Shown: positions 54,458 to 62,532 of the stretch, in pieces
How the letters are laid out: every line of letters begins with the position of its first letter
Position numbering within the stretch: position 1 is the stretch's first letter
Source of the DNA: Actinomycetales bacterium
Lineage (GTDB): Bacteria; Actinomycetota; Actinomycetes; S36-B12; UBA5976
Direction: 5' to 3'
Length of the DNA: 64,000 nucleotides
NCBI GenBank assembly: GCA_027484085.1
Contig: JAIXQF010000001.1
Location: 68,742 to 132,741 of the forward strand
Made by a program: the position numbers and the translations under genes
Notes under the pieces: generated by a model
What the model saw: the letters and a program-made list of their open reading frames with translations, nothing else
What the model was told of the DNA's origin: nothing
The model's database searches: none

Positions 54458-54463
54458 CATACT

Positions 54464-54844
54464 GTGAGTGTTTCCGTATTGCAGGCAGGCCTTGCTTGTT
54501 GTGGCGTTGAATCAAGTTCCGTTGATTTAGTTTCAAATGCTTGGAATCAAACTGAATCGGCATCAAAATTGGCAGTGGCACAGCACATATTGGTGATTGC
54601 TGGAACGGTTACGCACGCGCTAGCACCAACGGTTAAGTCCGCTTATGACGCCTTGCAGGAACCTAAAGTGGTGGTTGCATTTGGTGCATGTGCGATTTCA
54701 GGCGGACCTTATTGGGATTCTTACTCAGTGATTTCAGGCGCGCATAATGTGGTCCCGATAGACATTCAAGTTCCTGGTTGCCCACCTGGCCCAGAAGAGT
54801 TATCTGCTGCTTTAATGCAAGCTGTTGAGTTGGCAGCGAAATGA
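54464..54844 (+). CDS. NuoB/hydrogenase-small-subunit-like Fe-S protein (orphan paralogue)
   Basis: 126 aa, shorter than NuoB (184 aa here) by loss of N- and C-terminal segments. All four N2-type cysteines are kept: GLACCGVESSS, FGACAISGG and VPGCPPGPEEL. The body resembles NuoB and also HycG/MbhJ-type subunits. It heads a three-gene unit with NuoC- and NuoI-like genes, coupled by ATGA overlaps, but without a NuoD/large subunit or any membrane subunit. It could be part of an alternative entry module docking on complex I, or of a separate ferredoxin-linked complex. The role is unknown. Confidence 0.75.
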   Translation: MSVSVLQAGLACCGVESSSVDLVSNAWNQTESASKLAVAQHILVIAGTVTHALAPTVKSAYDALQEPKVVVAFGACAISGGPYWDSYSVISGAHNVVPIDIQVPGCPPGPEELSAALMQAVELAAK

Positions 54845-55290
54845 CATCAATTAAATCCGTAGATAAATCCGATTGGATGAACAAGGCTTCTGAGATGAAG
54901 CAACTTGGTTTTGTTCGTTGTGAGTGGTTGACCGCAACACACAATGGGGGAGATTCGTTCGAGATTTCTCTAATGGTTTCGCGTGAAGACCTGACAGAGA
55001 GCTTGATCCTAACTTCTGAAATTGCGGGAAGCATTGATTCTCTCGTAACTGTTTATCCAAACGCAGATTTCCATGAACGAGAAGTAAGCCAAATGTTTGG
55101 TGTTGAATTCATCGGTAATGAAAATGCTGCTCCTGCTTTCAATATTGAGTTATCAGGATTTCCGCTTCGGCGTGATTTCGCGCTAGCTACCCGCGCAGAC
55201 ACATCTTGGCCGGGTGCAGTTGAACCAGATGAAACTGCCAAGCGCCGACCATCGCTGCCACCAGGAGTGCTACCGGAGTGGAATTCATGA
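54841..55290 (+). CDS. NuoC-like (30-kDa) subunit, orphan paralogue
   Basis: 149 aa. The NuoC signature is kept as [23 protein letters not shown] and [10 protein letters not shown], so it belongs to the complex-I/formate-hydrogenlyase 30-kDa family, but it lacks the long N-terminal extension of the nuo copy at 38407. ATGA overlap with the NuoB-like gene and with the ferredoxin-like gene. It normally binds a NuoD-type subunit, none of which is encoded here. Confidence 0.75.
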   Translation: MTSIKSVDKSDWMNKASEMKQLGFVRCEWLTATHNGGDSFEISLMVSREDLTESLILTSEIAGSIDSLVTVYPNADFHEREVSQMFGVEFIGNENAAPAFNIELSGFPLRRDFALATRADTSWPGAVEPDETAKRRPSLPPGVLPEWNS

Positions 55291-55682
55291 ACCATTCAAC
55301 AATTGCGTTACACCCTTCATCCTGCACATCATGCATGCTTTGCGTTAGAGAGTGCCCTGATTGGTGCATAACGGTTGCGGCACATTCCGAACCAGATCCA
55401 GATGCTCCGGCTTACAGCAACTCACGTAGACAAGCCACCAAGAATGTCTTGGATCAATTCACGATCGATTTTGGTCAATGTATGTGGTGTGGCATCTGCA
55501 TCGATGTTTGTCCATTTGATGCCCTGTTCTGGTCAGACTCACCGATGCCCGCCGGTCAAGGCAGAGGCGAACTTATTTATGGAATTGAAGCTCTTGCTGC
55601 TTCGCTTCCGAGTGCGCGTCGAAGCGATGGCTCACCGGCGCCACAGATTGATGAGCCACCAAGCGGCAGAAGAAAGAAATGA
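55287..55682 (+). CDS. NuoI-like 2[4Fe-4S] ferredoxin subunit, orphan paralogue
   Basis: 131 aa from the ATG at 55287, which overlaps the previous stop and has GGAG upstream; the track uses a GTG at 55278. Two 4Fe-4S motifs: [16 protein letters not shown] and [17 protein letters not shown] Pro/Arg-rich C-terminal tail (about 35 aa, SGRRKK end) follows. With the preceding two genes it reproduces the N2-N6a/b wire of complex I. The stop abuts the convergent yajQ stop with no spacer. Confidence 0.78.
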   Translation: MNHSTIALHPSSCTSCMLCVRECPDWCITVAAHSEPDPDAPAYSNSRRQATKNVLDQFTIDFGQCMWCGICIDVCPFDALFWSDSPMPAGQGRGELIYGIEALAASLPSARRSDGSPAPQIDEPPSGRRKK

Positions 55683-56174
55683 TTAACGGTAGTTCGTGTA
55701 CTGAACAGCGAAATCTAAATCAGATTCACTAAGTAGTTGCTGAACTGCCTGTAAATCGTCGCGACTCTTACCTGTTACGCGAAGTTCTTCACCTTGCACT
55801 TGGGTCTTGACGTTCTTTGGACCCTCATCACGAATAATTTTGCCGATTTTCTTAGCCTGCTCTTGACTGATGCCAGCCTTGAATTCTCCATTTATCTTGT
55901 AATCCTTGCCAGAAACTCGTGGATCTCCAGCATTGAAGGACTTCAGACTTACACCACGCTTAACCAGTTTTTCGCGGAATACTTCTAGTGCTGCTTTAGC
56001 CCGGTCTTCCGTGCTAGAAGTGATCTCGACGCCGAGTTCACCCTTCCACTCAATGGAAGTTTCAGTTCCTTTGAAGTCAAAGCGGGTGGCAAGTTCTTTT
56101 GCAGCTTGGCCTAGGGCGTTGTCCGCTTCCTGACGATCTACTTTGCTCACAATATCCATACTGGAATCAGCCAT
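55683..56174 (-). CDS. YajQ family nucleotide-binding protein (UPF0234)
   Basis: 163 aa, standard size. Opening [33 protein letters not shown] and the ending [23 protein letters not shown] match the family. Some YajQ proteins bind c-di-GMP and act with transcription factors; here only nucleotide or RNA binding is a safe statement. GAGGTAA precedes the ATG. Confidence 0.95.
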   Translation of the reverse strand: MADSSMDIVSKVDRQEADNALGQAAKELATRFDFKGTETSIEWKGELGVEITSSTEDRAKAALEVFREKLVKRGVSLKSFNAGDPRVSGKDYKINGEFKAGISQEQAKKIGKIIRDEGPKNVKTQVQGEELRVTGKSRDDLQAVQQLLSESDLDFAVQYTNYR

Positions 56175-56280
56175 TTGTTACCTCACTCAAAACTGAATTT
56201 TCACCCCCACCCTACTTTGAGGGACTAACTAGGCTTTCAGCGAGGGCGCACAATCGCCTTAAGAAACTTCGAAAAAACCC

Positions 56281-56309
56281 TTGACTGTAGGAGAGGGATA
56301 AATTACTGT
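56281..56309 (+). promoter_or_regulatory. promoter of the SDR-GntR-FMO-SDR operon
   Basis: TTGACT (56281-56286), 17-base spacer, TACTGT (56304-56309). This is one of the few -35/-10 pairs with ideal spacing in the window and, unlike most, has a 5' leader. Confidence 0.6.
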
Positions 56310-56320
56310 TTCAATTGTAG

Positions 56321-56332
56321 ATTGTTGACAAT
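56321..56332. promoter_or_regulatory. candidate GntR operator
   Basis: ATTGT-TG-ACAAT inverted repeat just downstream of the predicted transcription start, where a bound repressor would block initiation. It resembles the TNGT...ACNA core of FadR-type GntR sites, with a spacer one base shorter than usual. Confidence 0.45.
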
Positions 56333-56346
56333 TTTAGGAGAAAGCC

Positions 56347-57048
56347 GTGAACACTGCAGTTATTACTGGAACTGGAAGTGGAATGGGTCGAGCCACTGCC
56401 GAGTTATACCTTGATCGGGGCTGGAATGTTGTAGCCGTTGATATATCGGAAAACCCTGGTCTGCAATCTGAAAAACTTCATTGGGTTACCGCCGATGTGC
56501 GAAACCGAGACTCACTAGAGGCAGCATTGGCTCCTGCCATCACTGCAGCTGGCGGTCAAATAGATGCGGTAGCAAACATTGCCGGCGTTTTCCCACCCAC
56601 GACGCTAGAGACCTTTACCGAAGCAGACTTTAGATTCATTTTTGATGTAAATGTTTTGGGCGTATTAAATGTCACTGCAGCCTGCGTTCCGTACATGAAG
56701 GCTGGATCTGCAGTAGTTAACTTTGCTTCGGTGGATGGGTTTACCGTCTCACGCGGTCAACTTCTCTATGGGGCTTCAAAGTCAGCAGTAATTATGATTA
56801 CAAAATCTCTTGCCTTAGAACTGGCTCATAAAGGAATACGAGTTAATGGAATAGCACCAGGATGGGTGGCCACACCAGGAAATGCAGCAACCGGCCGAAT
56901 GGAAGAAGCAGCAAAGTCGATTCCAATTGGACGCGTTGCCCAACCTTCTGAAATTGCTGAGTGGGTATGGCTGCTTTCAGATTCAACAAAAGCTGGCTTT
57001 GTCGATGGCGAAACTATTGTTATTTCTGGTGCGGACGTAATGCGATGA
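56347..57048 (+). CDS. short-chain dehydrogenase/reductase
   Basis: 233 aa, GTG start behind AGGAG. Classical SDR: TGTGSGMGRATAELYLDRG (NAD(P) site), VADVRNRDS, IAGVF, catalytic Ser in NFASVDG and YGASKSA (YxxxK). C-terminal VDGETIVISGADVM. The Asp at the end of beta-2 (VVAVDIS) favours NAD over NADP. First gene of a four-gene overlapping operon with a GntR regulator, an FMO and a second SDR. Substrate unknown. Confidence 0.88.
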   Translation: MNTAVITGTGSGMGRATAELYLDRGWNVVAVDISENPGLQSEKLHWVTADVRNRDSLEAALAPAITAAGGQIDAVANIAGVFPPTTLETFTEADFRFIFDVNVLGVLNVTAACVPYMKAGSAVVNFASVDGFTVSRGQLLYGASKSAVIMITKSLALELAHKGIRVNGIAPGWVATPGNAATGRMEEAAKSIPIGRVAQPSEIAEWVWLLSDSTKAGFVDGETIVISGADVMR

Positions 57049-57776
57049 CGTTTCAAGCGATTGATAGCCAAAGCACCGCTGAAAATCTCGCGGATCAGAT
57101 TAGAGATGCGATTCTTGTCGGAAAACTTCATCCAGGTGATCGATTAATCGAGTTAGAACTTTCGAAATCATTTAACACTTCTCGTGGCCCAATTCGTGAA
57201 GCAATTCGAATTTTGGCAACTGAAGGGTTGGTGGAACATCGCAAGAATCGTGGTGCCATTGTGTCAGCTCCAAGTTTTGACGATGTACTTGAGGTTTACG
57301 CAATGCGAATGGCGCTGGGTGCGATTGCAGTCTCGCATGCCGCACAATTAAGTTCTAAACATGAACCGGATTTGCACCCGTTATTAGAAAAACTTGAGAC
57401 GATCCAAAATTTTTGTGTAGGCACACCAAACCAAATGATTCCCCACGATTTGGAATTCCAATCGATGCTGATAGCGCTTGGAGAGCTACCTAGAATCAAG
57501 GAAATTTTTGATCACACCGCTGTTGACATTGGAGTTTTCGTGCGATTCTTGGGAATTAAGTACGACGATTCAGATCACATTTCGCTAGTTAAGCGACACA
57601 AAGATTTGCTGGCAGCAATCTCAGATAGTAACTCGGATCTAGCAGTCGAAATCTGGAATCGCCATATTCAAATTTCTGTTCGTGAATTTATGAAACCCTT
57701 TAGCGATCTTGAGATTAAGAAACTTTTTGAGAGGCCTTTGTTGAAAAACCTATTTGAAATGGAGATTGTGCAATGA
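57045..57776 (+). CDS. GntR-family (FadR-type) regulator
   Basis: 243 aa from the ATG overlapping the SDR stop; the track start is upstream in another gene. The N-terminal winged helix (about 8-75) reads LADQIRDAILVGKLHPGDRLIELELSKSFNTSRGPIREAIRILATEGLVEHRKNRG. The helical FCD effector domain follows (about 85-230), with a metal-type Asp/His set (DLEF, HKDLLAAI, WNRHI). It probably represses its own operon; a candidate operator lies at 56321. Confidence 0.9.
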   Translation: MTFQAIDSQSTAENLADQIRDAILVGKLHPGDRLIELELSKSFNTSRGPIREAIRILATEGLVEHRKNRGAIVSAPSFDDVLEVYAMRMALGAIAVSHAAQLSSKHEPDLHPLLEKLETIQNFCVGTPNQMIPHDLEFQSMLIALGELPRIKEIFDHTAVDIGVFVRFLGIKYDDSDHISLVKRHKDLLAAISDSNSDLAVEIWNRHIQISVREFMKPFSDLEIKKLFERPLLKNLFEMEIVQ

Positions 57777-59059
57777 CTAAGTACTGTGTAATTGGGGCCG
57801 GCCCAGCTGGCTTAGCGTCCATGAAAACTTTGGTTGATGCTGGCCTAGATTTTGATTGCTTTGAGCGCACGCATGCTGTGGGCGGTCACTGGAATACCGA
57901 CTATGAAGCCTTGCACTTGATTACTTCAAGCAAAGTTACGGGTTACGACGGACACCCTATGCCAGAGGATTGGCCAATCTTTCCAAGTCGCAAATTGATG
58001 TTGAAGTATTTTGAAGACTTCGCAGCAGAGTTTGATTTAAAGAAGTATGTAACTTTTGGAGTATCTGTTGACAAAGTTGAACCGGTAGCGACTGACGGTC
58101 CGACTGGTTCTGCAGGTTGGAATGTAACCACCAGTGATGGAAGTACAAATTTCTATGACGGTGTATTTGTAGCCAACGGACACCTTTGGGACGAAAAGCG
58201 TCCAGAATTTCCAGGCGAATTCACTGGCAAGACAATTCACTCCGGAAGTTACACAAACACAAAAGACATTGATGGCACCCGAGTTCTTGTGATTGGCTCT
58301 GGAAACTCTGGGTGTGATCTTGCCGTGGATGCAGCGCAAAATCATTTTGAAACCGACATAGTCATTCGCCGCGGACATTTCTTCCAGCCGAAAACTTTCT
58401 TTGGAGTTCCTAGAGCTGAACTTGGTTGGATGCAGGAGTTCACATTCGAAGAGCAAGATTTGATTGCCCGACTGATGATTCGATTGTCTGTTGGCACGCA
58501 TGAGAATTACCCAGGCATGCCTGCACCGGATCATAGAACCCTAGCTGATGGCCCGCCGGTGGTAAATCAGTTACTTCTGTACTGGATTCATCATGGTCGA
58601 ATTGCCGTTAAGCCAGGCATTGAAAGATTTGATGGAAAGACCGTTCATTTCAGTGATGGCACAGCCAAGGAATACGACACGATTTTGTACGCAACCGGAT
58701 TCCACGCCTCGTTACCGTTTTTGTCTGAGGAGTACTTAGAAAGGCAGGATGGCGTTCCGTTAAGAGTTGGAGCTGCAATCGTTCCAATTGGCCTTGAAAA
58801 GCTGTATCTGATTGGCATGATTGGCGCGCGCGGACCACAACCGCCGATCTACTTGATTCAAGCGAAGATTGCATTGGAAATGGTTCGGTTGCACGAACAA
58901 GCGGGCGGATTCCGCGCAATCGCTGGACCACTCGAAAAACTTCAAGAGAAAGAATGGCGCATTGATATTTTGCGACCAATTTGGCTAGACCAGGTTGAGC
59001 ATACAAAAACTGCGCTTAGCATCATGAACGAGGTTCAACCCGAAACGGTCTCATCGTGA
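57773..59059 (+). CDS. flavin-containing monooxygenase (class B)
   Basis: 428 aa. FAD site IGAGPAGLASMKTLVDAGLDFDCFE, FMO-identifying FTGKTIHSGSYTN (FxGxxxHxxxY), and NADPH site VIGSGNSGCDLAVDAA. Such enzymes oxygenate N, S or carbonyl groups of small molecules. It sits between two SDR genes and a GntR regulator, so an inducible catabolic role is likely: alcohol to ketone by an SDR, then oxygenation. Substrate cannot be deduced; trimethylamine monooxygenase-type activity is one option but not shown. Confidence 0.88.
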   Translation: MTKYCVIGAGPAGLASMKTLVDAGLDFDCFERTHAVGGHWNTDYEALHLITSSKVTGYDGHPMPEDWPIFPSRKLMLKYFEDFAAEFDLKKYVTFGVSVDKVEPVATDGPTGSAGWNVTTSDGSTNFYDGVFVANGHLWDEKRPEFPGEFTGKTIHSGSYTNTKDIDGTRVLVIGSGNSGCDLAVDAAQNHFETDIVIRRGHFFQPKTFFGVPRAELGWMQEFTFEEQDLIARLMIRLSVGTHENYPGMPAPDHRTLADGPPVVNQLLLYWIHHGRIAVKPGIERFDGKTVHFSDGTAKEYDTILYATGFHASLPFLSEEYLERQDGVPLRVGAAIVPIGLEKLYLIGMIGARGPQPPIYLIQAKIALEMVRLHEQAGGFRAIAGPLEKLQEKEWRIDILRPIWLDQVEHTKTALSIMNEVQPETVSS

Positions 59060-59841
59060 GCAACTGGCTGGGACTATCGAATCGAACTGCTGTAGTAACC
59101 GGCGCAGGTGGTGGAATTGGAAAAGCCATCGCGCACGAGTTGTCGGCAAATGGTGTTCACTGCAATGTCTTGGATCGCGATAGTGATCTTGTAGATGCGA
59201 CCGTGTCTGAGATTTTTGAAAGCGGCGGTAATGCCACAGGTTACGTTTGCGATGTGACCGATGAAGCTGGAATAACGAAAGTTGCAGCATCAATTTCAAG
59301 TTGCGACGTTTTGGTCAATGCAGCGGGACTGGTTCGACCAGGTGCACTAGCGGACTTAACGACTGGTGAATGGAATGATCTTCTTAAGGTCAATCTGACG
59401 GGCTACTTCATCATGGCTCGAGAATTCACACCACACTTAATCTCTTCAGGCCATGGAGCTATGGTTCACATTGCCTCGATTTCTAGTACTAACCCGCAAG
59501 GATCAAGTGGTGCTTACAGCGTTAGCAAAGCGGGCGTGGTGATCATGTCAAAGCAACTAGCTTATGAACTTGGACCAAAAGGTGTTCGCAGCAATTCAGT
59601 AAGCCCAGGTCTAGTTCGCACTCCAATGACCGAGGCCTATTACCAAGTTGGAGACGTGGCACAACGTCGAGACGCTGCCGTTCCGGTTGGGCGCGTGGCT
59701 AGGCCAATTGACATCGCAGACATTGTGACCTTTTTAGCAAGCGATCGAGCCCGCTACATTACCGGCGCTGACATAGTTGCAGACGGTGGATTTAGCCAGA
59801 CTTTAATGAGCACGGTGCCACGACCAGGATTTGGGGACTAG
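59056..59841 (+). CDS. short-chain dehydrogenase/reductase
   Basis: 261 aa, GTG start in a four-base overlap with the FMO gene. TGAGGGIGKAIAHELSANG, LDRDSD (Asp after beta-2, NAD-type), NAASGL-like VNAAGLVRP, catalytic Ser in IASISSTN and YSVSKAG. Resembles FabG-like and 3-hydroxy/2,3-dihydrodiol dehydrogenases. Not a duplicate of the first SDR of the operon, to which it is clearly divergent. Confidence 0.88.
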   Translation: MSNWLGLSNRTAVVTGAGGGIGKAIAHELSANGVHCNVLDRDSDLVDATVSEIFESGGNATGYVCDVTDEAGITKVAASISSCDVLVNAAGLVRPGALADLTTGEWNDLLKVNLTGYFIMAREFTPHLISSGHGAMVHIASISSTNPQGSSGAYSVSKAGVVIMSKQLAYELGPKGVRSNSVSPGLVRTPMTEAYYQVGDVAQRRDAAVPVGRVARPIDIADIVTFLASDRARYITGADIVADGGFSQTLMSTVPRPGFGD

Positions 59842-59876
59842 TCTTATCGCGTAACTACTCGTGAATCGAGACAAGT

Positions 59877-61100
59877 GTGTCTAAGCCCAAAGTTGTAATT
59901 CTTGGTGCCGGATTCGGTGGGCTAACTGCAGCACGTGCGTTATACAAAGATGCTGAAGTTGTTTTGATTGACCGACACAACTTTCAAACATTTCTGCCAT
60001 TGCTATATCAGGTTTCGACAGCGGGACTTGCAGCTGATCACGTTGCTTACCCAATTCGTGGCGCATTGCGCAAAACAAATGTTCAGTTTCGAATGGGAAC
60101 TCCAGAAAAACTTAACGCAGCTGTAAGTGAGCTGACATTAAATGATGGGCACGTAATAAAGTATGACCATCTTGTAATTGCTATGGGCTCAACAACTGCC
60201 GACTTTGGTATTGCTGGAGTTAAGGAAAATGCACTGGGCATGAAGACCGTTGGGGAGGCCTTAACAATCCGTTCAGAAGTCATGCGCTCCTACGAAGAAA
60301 TGTGCCGACAGGGAAACCAAGACAAACTTGATATTGCAATCGTTGGCGGTGGTCCCACAGGCGTTGAAATGGCTGGAGCATTTGCTGAACTAGTTCGAGG
60401 ACCACTTCGTTCAGATTACGCGGATGCAGCAAATCGGGTTCGAGTTTCAATCATTGAAGCCGGACCCAGATTGGTGCCATCGTTTTCCGAGTCGCTTTCA
60501 GATAAAACTCAAAAAGATCTTGAGAAGCTGGGCGTAAAGGTTCTTACCAACACTTCTGTTAAAGAAGTATTGCCCGACTCAATTCAAACGCTTGATGGAA
60601 CTGTGATTCCAGCCAACACTACGGTTTGGGCTGCTGGGGTAAAGGGTGTTCCAGCAATGGAGCAGTTACATTTACCAATCACTCGAGGTCGAATCGATGT
60701 TGAAAGTACACTTCAAGTCACCGGCTATGAAAACGTCTGGGCCATTGGCGACATCGCAGGCGCGGTGGGAGAGAACGGAATCCCACTTCCAATGGTTGCA
60801 CCGGTTGCAATGCAGCAAGGTAGATTCCTGGCAAAGCAGATTCAGTCATTGGCAAAGTCAGAATCACTTAAGAACTTTAAGTACAAAGACAAAGGTTCAA
60901 TGGCAACGATCGGACGCCATAAAGCAATTGTTGAAGTTAAAGGTATTCGAATTTCTGGACCAATTGCTTGGCTAGCGTGGCTCTGGCTTCACTTGTTCTA
61001 CATACTTGGTGGCCGAAACAAGATAGGCACTATGGCTGACTGGACCTGGAACTACTTGACCTTTGATCGTGGAAATCGACACATTATGGACTCGTTTTAA
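59877..61100 (+). CDS. ndh: type II NADH:quinone oxidoreductase (NDH-2)
   Basis: 407 aa, GTG start. FAD site VVILGAGFGGLTAARALY, quinone/NADH region LLYQVSTAGLAADHVAYPIR, NADH site IAIVGGGPTGVEMAGAFAEL and FAD-binding VWAIGDIAGAV. C-terminal amphipathic/hydrophobic helix (AWLAWLWLHLFYILGG) anchors it to the membrane. It oxidises NADH without pumping protons, a second route beside the nuo complex. Probably separate from the SDR operon (35-base gap), though no clear promoter is seen. Confidence 0.93.
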   Translation: MSKPKVVILGAGFGGLTAARALYKDAEVVLIDRHNFQTFLPLLYQVSTAGLAADHVAYPIRGALRKTNVQFRMGTPEKLNAAVSELTLNDGHVIKYDHLVIAMGSTTADFGIAGVKENALGMKTVGEALTIRSEVMRSYEEMCRQGNQDKLDIAIVGGGPTGVEMAGAFAELVRGPLRSDYADAANRVRVSIIEAGPRLVPSFSESLSDKTQKDLEKLGVKVLTNTSVKEVLPDSIQTLDGTVIPANTTVWAAGVKGVPAMEQLHLPITRGRIDVESTLQVTGYENVWAIGDIAGAVGENGIPLPMVAPVAMQQGRFLAKQIQSLAKSESLKNFKYKDKGSMATIGRHKAIVEVKGIRISGPIAWLAWLWLHLFYILGGRNKIGTMADWTWNYLTFDRGNRHIMDSF

Positions 61101-61168
61101 GCATTTGCCGATTGGCATTTATGCCCTTTTGCTCGCTATCCTTACTAAGTTGCCTTCGGGCGACAAAT

Positions 61169-61252
61169 GGCAGATTGCCCGAGCGGCCAATGGGAGCGGA
61201 CTGTAAATCCGTCGCGAAAGCTACAGTGGTTCGAACCCACTATCTGCCACCA
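61169..61252 (+). tRNA. tRNA-Tyr (GTA)
   Basis: Acceptor GGCAGAT pairs with ATCTGCC; D-arm, anticodon loop CTGTAAA with GTA, long class-II variable arm, T-loop GGTTCGAACCC. CCA is encoded (61250-61252). A TATCCT -10-like hexamer is at 61137. Confidence 0.97.
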
Positions 61253-61286
61253 GAAAGCGCTGGATCCGACGGGATCTGGCGCTTTC
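61253..61286 (+). terminator. terminator after tRNA-Tyr, shared with atcC-like gene
   Basis: GAAAGCGC ... GCGCTTTC, with an inner GATCC/GGATC pairing, followed by TTTG-TTT. It starts right after the encoded CCA and lies 14 bases from the convergent gene stop, so it can serve both strands. Confidence 0.8.
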
Positions 61287-61299
61287 TTTGTTTATTGTT

Positions 61300-62532
61300 C
61301 TATTTCGAATCAAATTCCAGAACAGTTTCAACCAAAACTTGGGCACCATCCGCAGCCCATTCTTGGGTGATTGCCTCGTTTTCAGCGTGACTAATTCCTT
61401 TGTCGCATGGAATGAAAATCATTGTGGTTGGCATTACTGATGAAAGCTGGCAGGCATCATGTCCCGCGCCAGAAATCATCCGCTTGGAGGCCTTACCACA
61501 AGCCAAAGCCGCTTGCTCAACTACTTCGATTAGTTCCGGAGTGAAGTCGATAGTTGCAGAATCGAGTTCTTGTTTGCTGACAACTTCAACTCCGCACTTA
61601 TCAGCTGTTTCTTTCAAGGCCTGATTCAGCGAAGCCGTCATGATGTCAAGGACAGCAACTTCTGGATTGCGGAACTCAACCATTAACTCCACATGACCTG
61701 GAATCACATTTGGAGAGTTTGGTGTGACAACCAGATGTCCGACAGTTGCCCGACCCGTGAGAGGTTGATCCAATCCAATCTGCTGCACTGACTTAATCAA
61801 ATGAGACGCGGCAACTAAAGCGTCGCGACGGGTCTCCATCGGATAAGTACCGGTGTGACCTGCTTGACCAGTAATTCCAATCCGGAACCAGCGCATCCCT
61901 TGAACTAGCGTGACGACGCCAATCTGTAAGTTTTCATCTTGCAGAATTGGACCTTGTTCAATATGAATTTCGAAGTAAGCCTTGTGCTCGACGGGGGAAA
62001 TTTCGTCCGTTCCGGCGTAACCGATTTCGGACAGCGAGTCACCTAGTTCAATTCCATCAACATCTTTTCGTGCCAGTAACTCATCAGCTGTAAATTTTCC
62101 AGCGAAGTAAGCAGCACCCATCATGGCTGGAGCAAAGCGTGCGCCTTCCTCATTCGTCCAAACAGCAACTTCGATTGCATGTTTTGTTTCCGTCTTGGAT
62201 TCCTTGAGCACCCGCAGTAATTCCAAACCAGCCATTACTCCGTATATTCCGTCGTACTTTCCACCAAGGGGCTGAGAATCTAAATGTGATCCAATCAAAA
62301 TCGCTTTTGCATTTGCATCGGTCCCAGCGGTACGCATGAATGTATTGCCAAGTGCATCCACGCGAATAGTGCAACCAAGATCACGTGCGGCTGCGACTAC
62401 ATAGTCTCGAGCTAGTCCATCTTCTTTAGATGCGGCTAAGCGATGTAAGCCGCCTGCAGGTGTAGCACCAAACACCGAAATCTCTTCAAGTGATTTCCAA
62501 AGTCGAGCAGAATTGATTTGAGGAGTTGTCAT
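61300..62532 (-). CDS. M20-family N-carbamoyl-amino-acid amidohydrolase (HyuC/AtcC-like)
   Basis: 410 aa. GSHLDSQPLGGKYDGIYGVMAGLE, WTNEEGARFAPAMMGA, FEIHIEQGPIL and SGAGHDACQL carry the di-metal ligands and catalytic Glu of the allantoate/carbamoylase branch. On its own it could be an allantoate amidohydrolase, beta-ureidopropionase or L-carbamoylase. The ATGA overlap with an ATC-hydrolase-like gene points to N-carbamoyl-L-cysteine hydrolase (AtcC), releasing L-cysteine. Not tested by any sequence-only criterion. Confidence 0.82.
   Translation of the reverse strand: MTTPQINSARLWKSLEEISVFGATPAGGLHRLAASKEDGLARDYVVAAARDLGCTIRVDALGNTFMRTAGTDANAKAILIGSHLDSQPLGGKYDGIYGVMAGLELLRVLKESKTETKHAIEVAVWTNEEGARFAPAMMGAAYFAGKFTADELLARKDVDGIELGDSLSEIGYAGTDEISPVEHKAYFEIHIEQGPILQDENLQIGVVTLVQGMRWFRIGITGQAGHTGTYPMETRRDALVAASHLIKSVQQIGLDQPLTGRATVGHLVVTPNSPNVIPGHVELMVEFRNPEVAVLDIMTASLNQALKETADKCGVEVVSKQELDSATIDFTPELIEVVEQAALACGKASKRMISGAGHDACQLSSVMPTTMIFIPCDKGISHAENEAITQEWAADGAQVLVETVLEFDSK

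Noticed and set aside
54464-55682. A second complete complex I operon
   Set aside because: Only NuoB-, NuoC- and NuoI-like genes exist; neighbours on both sides (rarD, yajQ) are unrelated.
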